The notes under the pieces: generated by a model
Database searches by the model: none
What the model was told of the DNA's origin: nothing
What the model saw: the letters and a program-made list of their open reading frames with translations, nothing else
Position numbers and translations under genes: made by a program
In this document: one piece after another, positions 5,135 to 5,961 of the stretch
Numbering within the stretch: the first letter of the stretch is position 1
Layout of the letters: every line of letters starts with the position of its first letter
From: JAJNBD01 sp964471475
GTDB taxonomy: Bacteria > Pseudomonadota > Gammaproteobacteria > CAISUE01
NCBI GenBank assembly: GCA_964471475.1
Contig: CAYYFQ010000042.1
Span: 1 to 5,961, forward strand
DNA length: 5,961 bases
Reading direction: 5' to 3'

Positions 5135-5755
5135 ATGAATAGAAAATCTTGGTTTTATTCCTTTCTTTTTAGCATGTCTCTCATTTTTTTATCAACTACC
5201 GCTTCTGCTCAAATGATGCCTTATGTAGGATTTGATGCGGGTTTAATTACTTTATCGTCTGGCGCGCAATACATGTTTAACCCATTAGTTAATCTAGATG
5301 GATGGAACGGCCGTCTATTTGCAGGAAGTTTGTGGGGGCCGCTTCAAGGTTTTCAATATGGCGTTGAATTTGATGGCATGTCTTTTTCGCATGCCACTTT
5401 TAGCATGTTTGGATTTACTACCGCTTATCGAGGTTATTCACTTAGCGTCTTAGGCATTGGCAAATATGTTTTTGGTTCAGGATTTTTCTTATTAGGTAAA
5501 GGTGGTGTCGCTTACTTATATGAAAAAAATAACAATACATTTACATGGGGTAGTGTAACCTATCCGATCAGTAACGCGGATGGAAGTCGCACAGCGCCTG
5601 AAGTGGCCATTGGTACAGGTTATCAATTCACCAAAAATTTTGAAGTGGATTTAACTGCCGATTCAATTTTCGCTGGACGTCCTTACGCGAATAGTACAAA
5701 CCCTGTGGCGCAGACAAATACAGCCAATATTGGGTTTAGCTATCACTTTGGTTAA
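5135..5755 (+). CDS. Secreted outer-membrane beta-barrel protein, function unknown
   Basis: The 206-residue product starts with a clear Sec signal peptide: a basic start (MNRK), a hydrophobic core at about residues 7-20 and an AxA cleavage site, ASA|QMM, after residue 25. The mature part of about 181 residues has alternating, aromatic- and glycine-rich segments typical of a small outer-membrane barrel: GWNGRLFAGSLWG (56-68), FQYGVEFDGMSF (73-84), GYSLSVLGIGKYVF (100-113), GFFLLGKGGVAYLY (116-129), EVAIGTGYQF (156-165), FEVDLTADSIF (169-179) and a last strand TANIGFSYHFG (196-206). The penultimate F fits a C-terminal barrel-assembly signal, one residue in from the usual end. Size suggests an eight-stranded barrel of the OmpA-domain/OmpX/opacity-protein kind, but I recognise no exact family. 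There is no OmpA peptidoglycan-binding domain. A strong AGGGG ribosome-binding site (5123-5127) fixes the start. Role is unknown. Confidence 0.85.
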   Translation: MNRKSWFYSFLFSMSLIFLSTTASAQMMPYVGFDAGLITLSSGAQYMFNPLVNLDGWNGRLFAGSLWGPLQGFQYGVEFDGMSFSHATFSMFGFTTAYRGYSLSVLGIGKYVFGSGFFLLGKGGVAYLYEKNNNTFTWGSVTYPISNADGSRTAPEVAIGTGYQFTKNFEVDLTADSIFAGRPYANSTNPVAQTNTANIGFSYHFG

Positions 5756-5961
5756 AGGTAAAATCGCCATGGCTTGTTTGTGTCCATGACGCCAGACAAA
5801 GTCTCGCGGGACGCCACAAGTACGTCCCTGTAGGCTTTACTTCAGCATCCATGCTTCAAAAACCCGCTCGTCTTTACCTGGCATCATAAGCTTCCATGTG
5901 GCCTTATTTTACTTCACACTAATGCCCACATAAGGTCTGCCAAAGCTCCCGAGTGGTTTCT
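5756..5961. repeat. Gene-free tail with inverted repeats, possible dispersed element
   Basis: No convincing gene lies in these 206 bases. Inverted repeats are dense. AGGTAAA (5756-5762) pairs with TTTACCT (5873-5879), bounding about 124 bases. Within it, GGGACG (5808-5813) pairs with CGTCCC (5823-5828), AGCAT-CC-ATGCT (5844-5855) is a near-perfect palindrome, and AGAC-AAA-GTCT is a tiny hairpin at about 5794-5804. Further right ATGTGG (5896-5901) can pair with CCACAT (5926-5931), or CCTTAT (5902-5907) with ATAAGG (5930-5935), as alternatives. The pattern resembles a dispersed intergenic repeat, and the core reminds me of repeats in other gammaproteobacteria, but only one copy is in view. None of the hairpins has a T-run, so no standard terminator for the preceding gene is seen. 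Confidence 0.4.

Noticed and set aside
5736..5852. Minus-strand 38-codon open frame from ATG at 5852
   Set aside because: It overlaps the end of the barrel-protein gene and palindromic sequence; it is more likely a by-product of a repeat than a gene.

Overview
The window is a compact stretch of a moderately AT-rich bacterial chromosome with every gene on the + strand. The products point to a gammaproteobacterium: an S16-RimM-TrmD-L19 operon, FtsB directly after enolase, an LptM-type lipoprotein and an SrkA/YihE kinase. The base composition and dispersed small repeats would fit a Legionellales/Coxiellaceae-like lineage, but nothing here proves that placement.

Layout: a probable sigma70-type promoter (about 67-95) drives rpsP (137-388), rimM (399-920), trmD (920-1615) and rplS (1787-2170). 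The trmD-rplS gap is occupied by a 122-bp structured repeat flanked by 4-bp direct repeats. After rplS a 30-bp gap leads to eno (2201-3490), then ftsB (3495-3779), a 49-codon LptM-like lipoprotein gene (3789-3938) and srkA (3938-4900). The tight spacing makes one long same-direction cluster plausible. A second copy of the 122-bp repeat lies just after srkA (4920-5041). It is followed by a candidate promoter and a gene for a small secreted outer-membrane beta-barrel protein (5135-5755). The last 206 bases hold no convincing gene but several inverted repeats that look like another dispersed element.

Functions: the first four genes supply ribosomal proteins S16 and L19, a 30S assembly factor and the tRNA m1G37 methyltransferase. 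Eno is glycolytic. FtsB belongs to the divisome. LptM helps mature the LPS translocon LptD, SrkA is a stress-protective kinase, and the last gene encodes a surface protein.

The most interesting structure is the pair of near-identical small elements. Each is bordered by its own 4-bp direct repeat (CTAG and CTAC), the footprint expected of a non-autonomous transposable element, and one copy interrupts a normally compact ribosomal operon. Second is the one-base overlap of lptM with srkA. I see no defence system, CRISPR array, tRNA or rRNA, and no clearly new multi-gene system.
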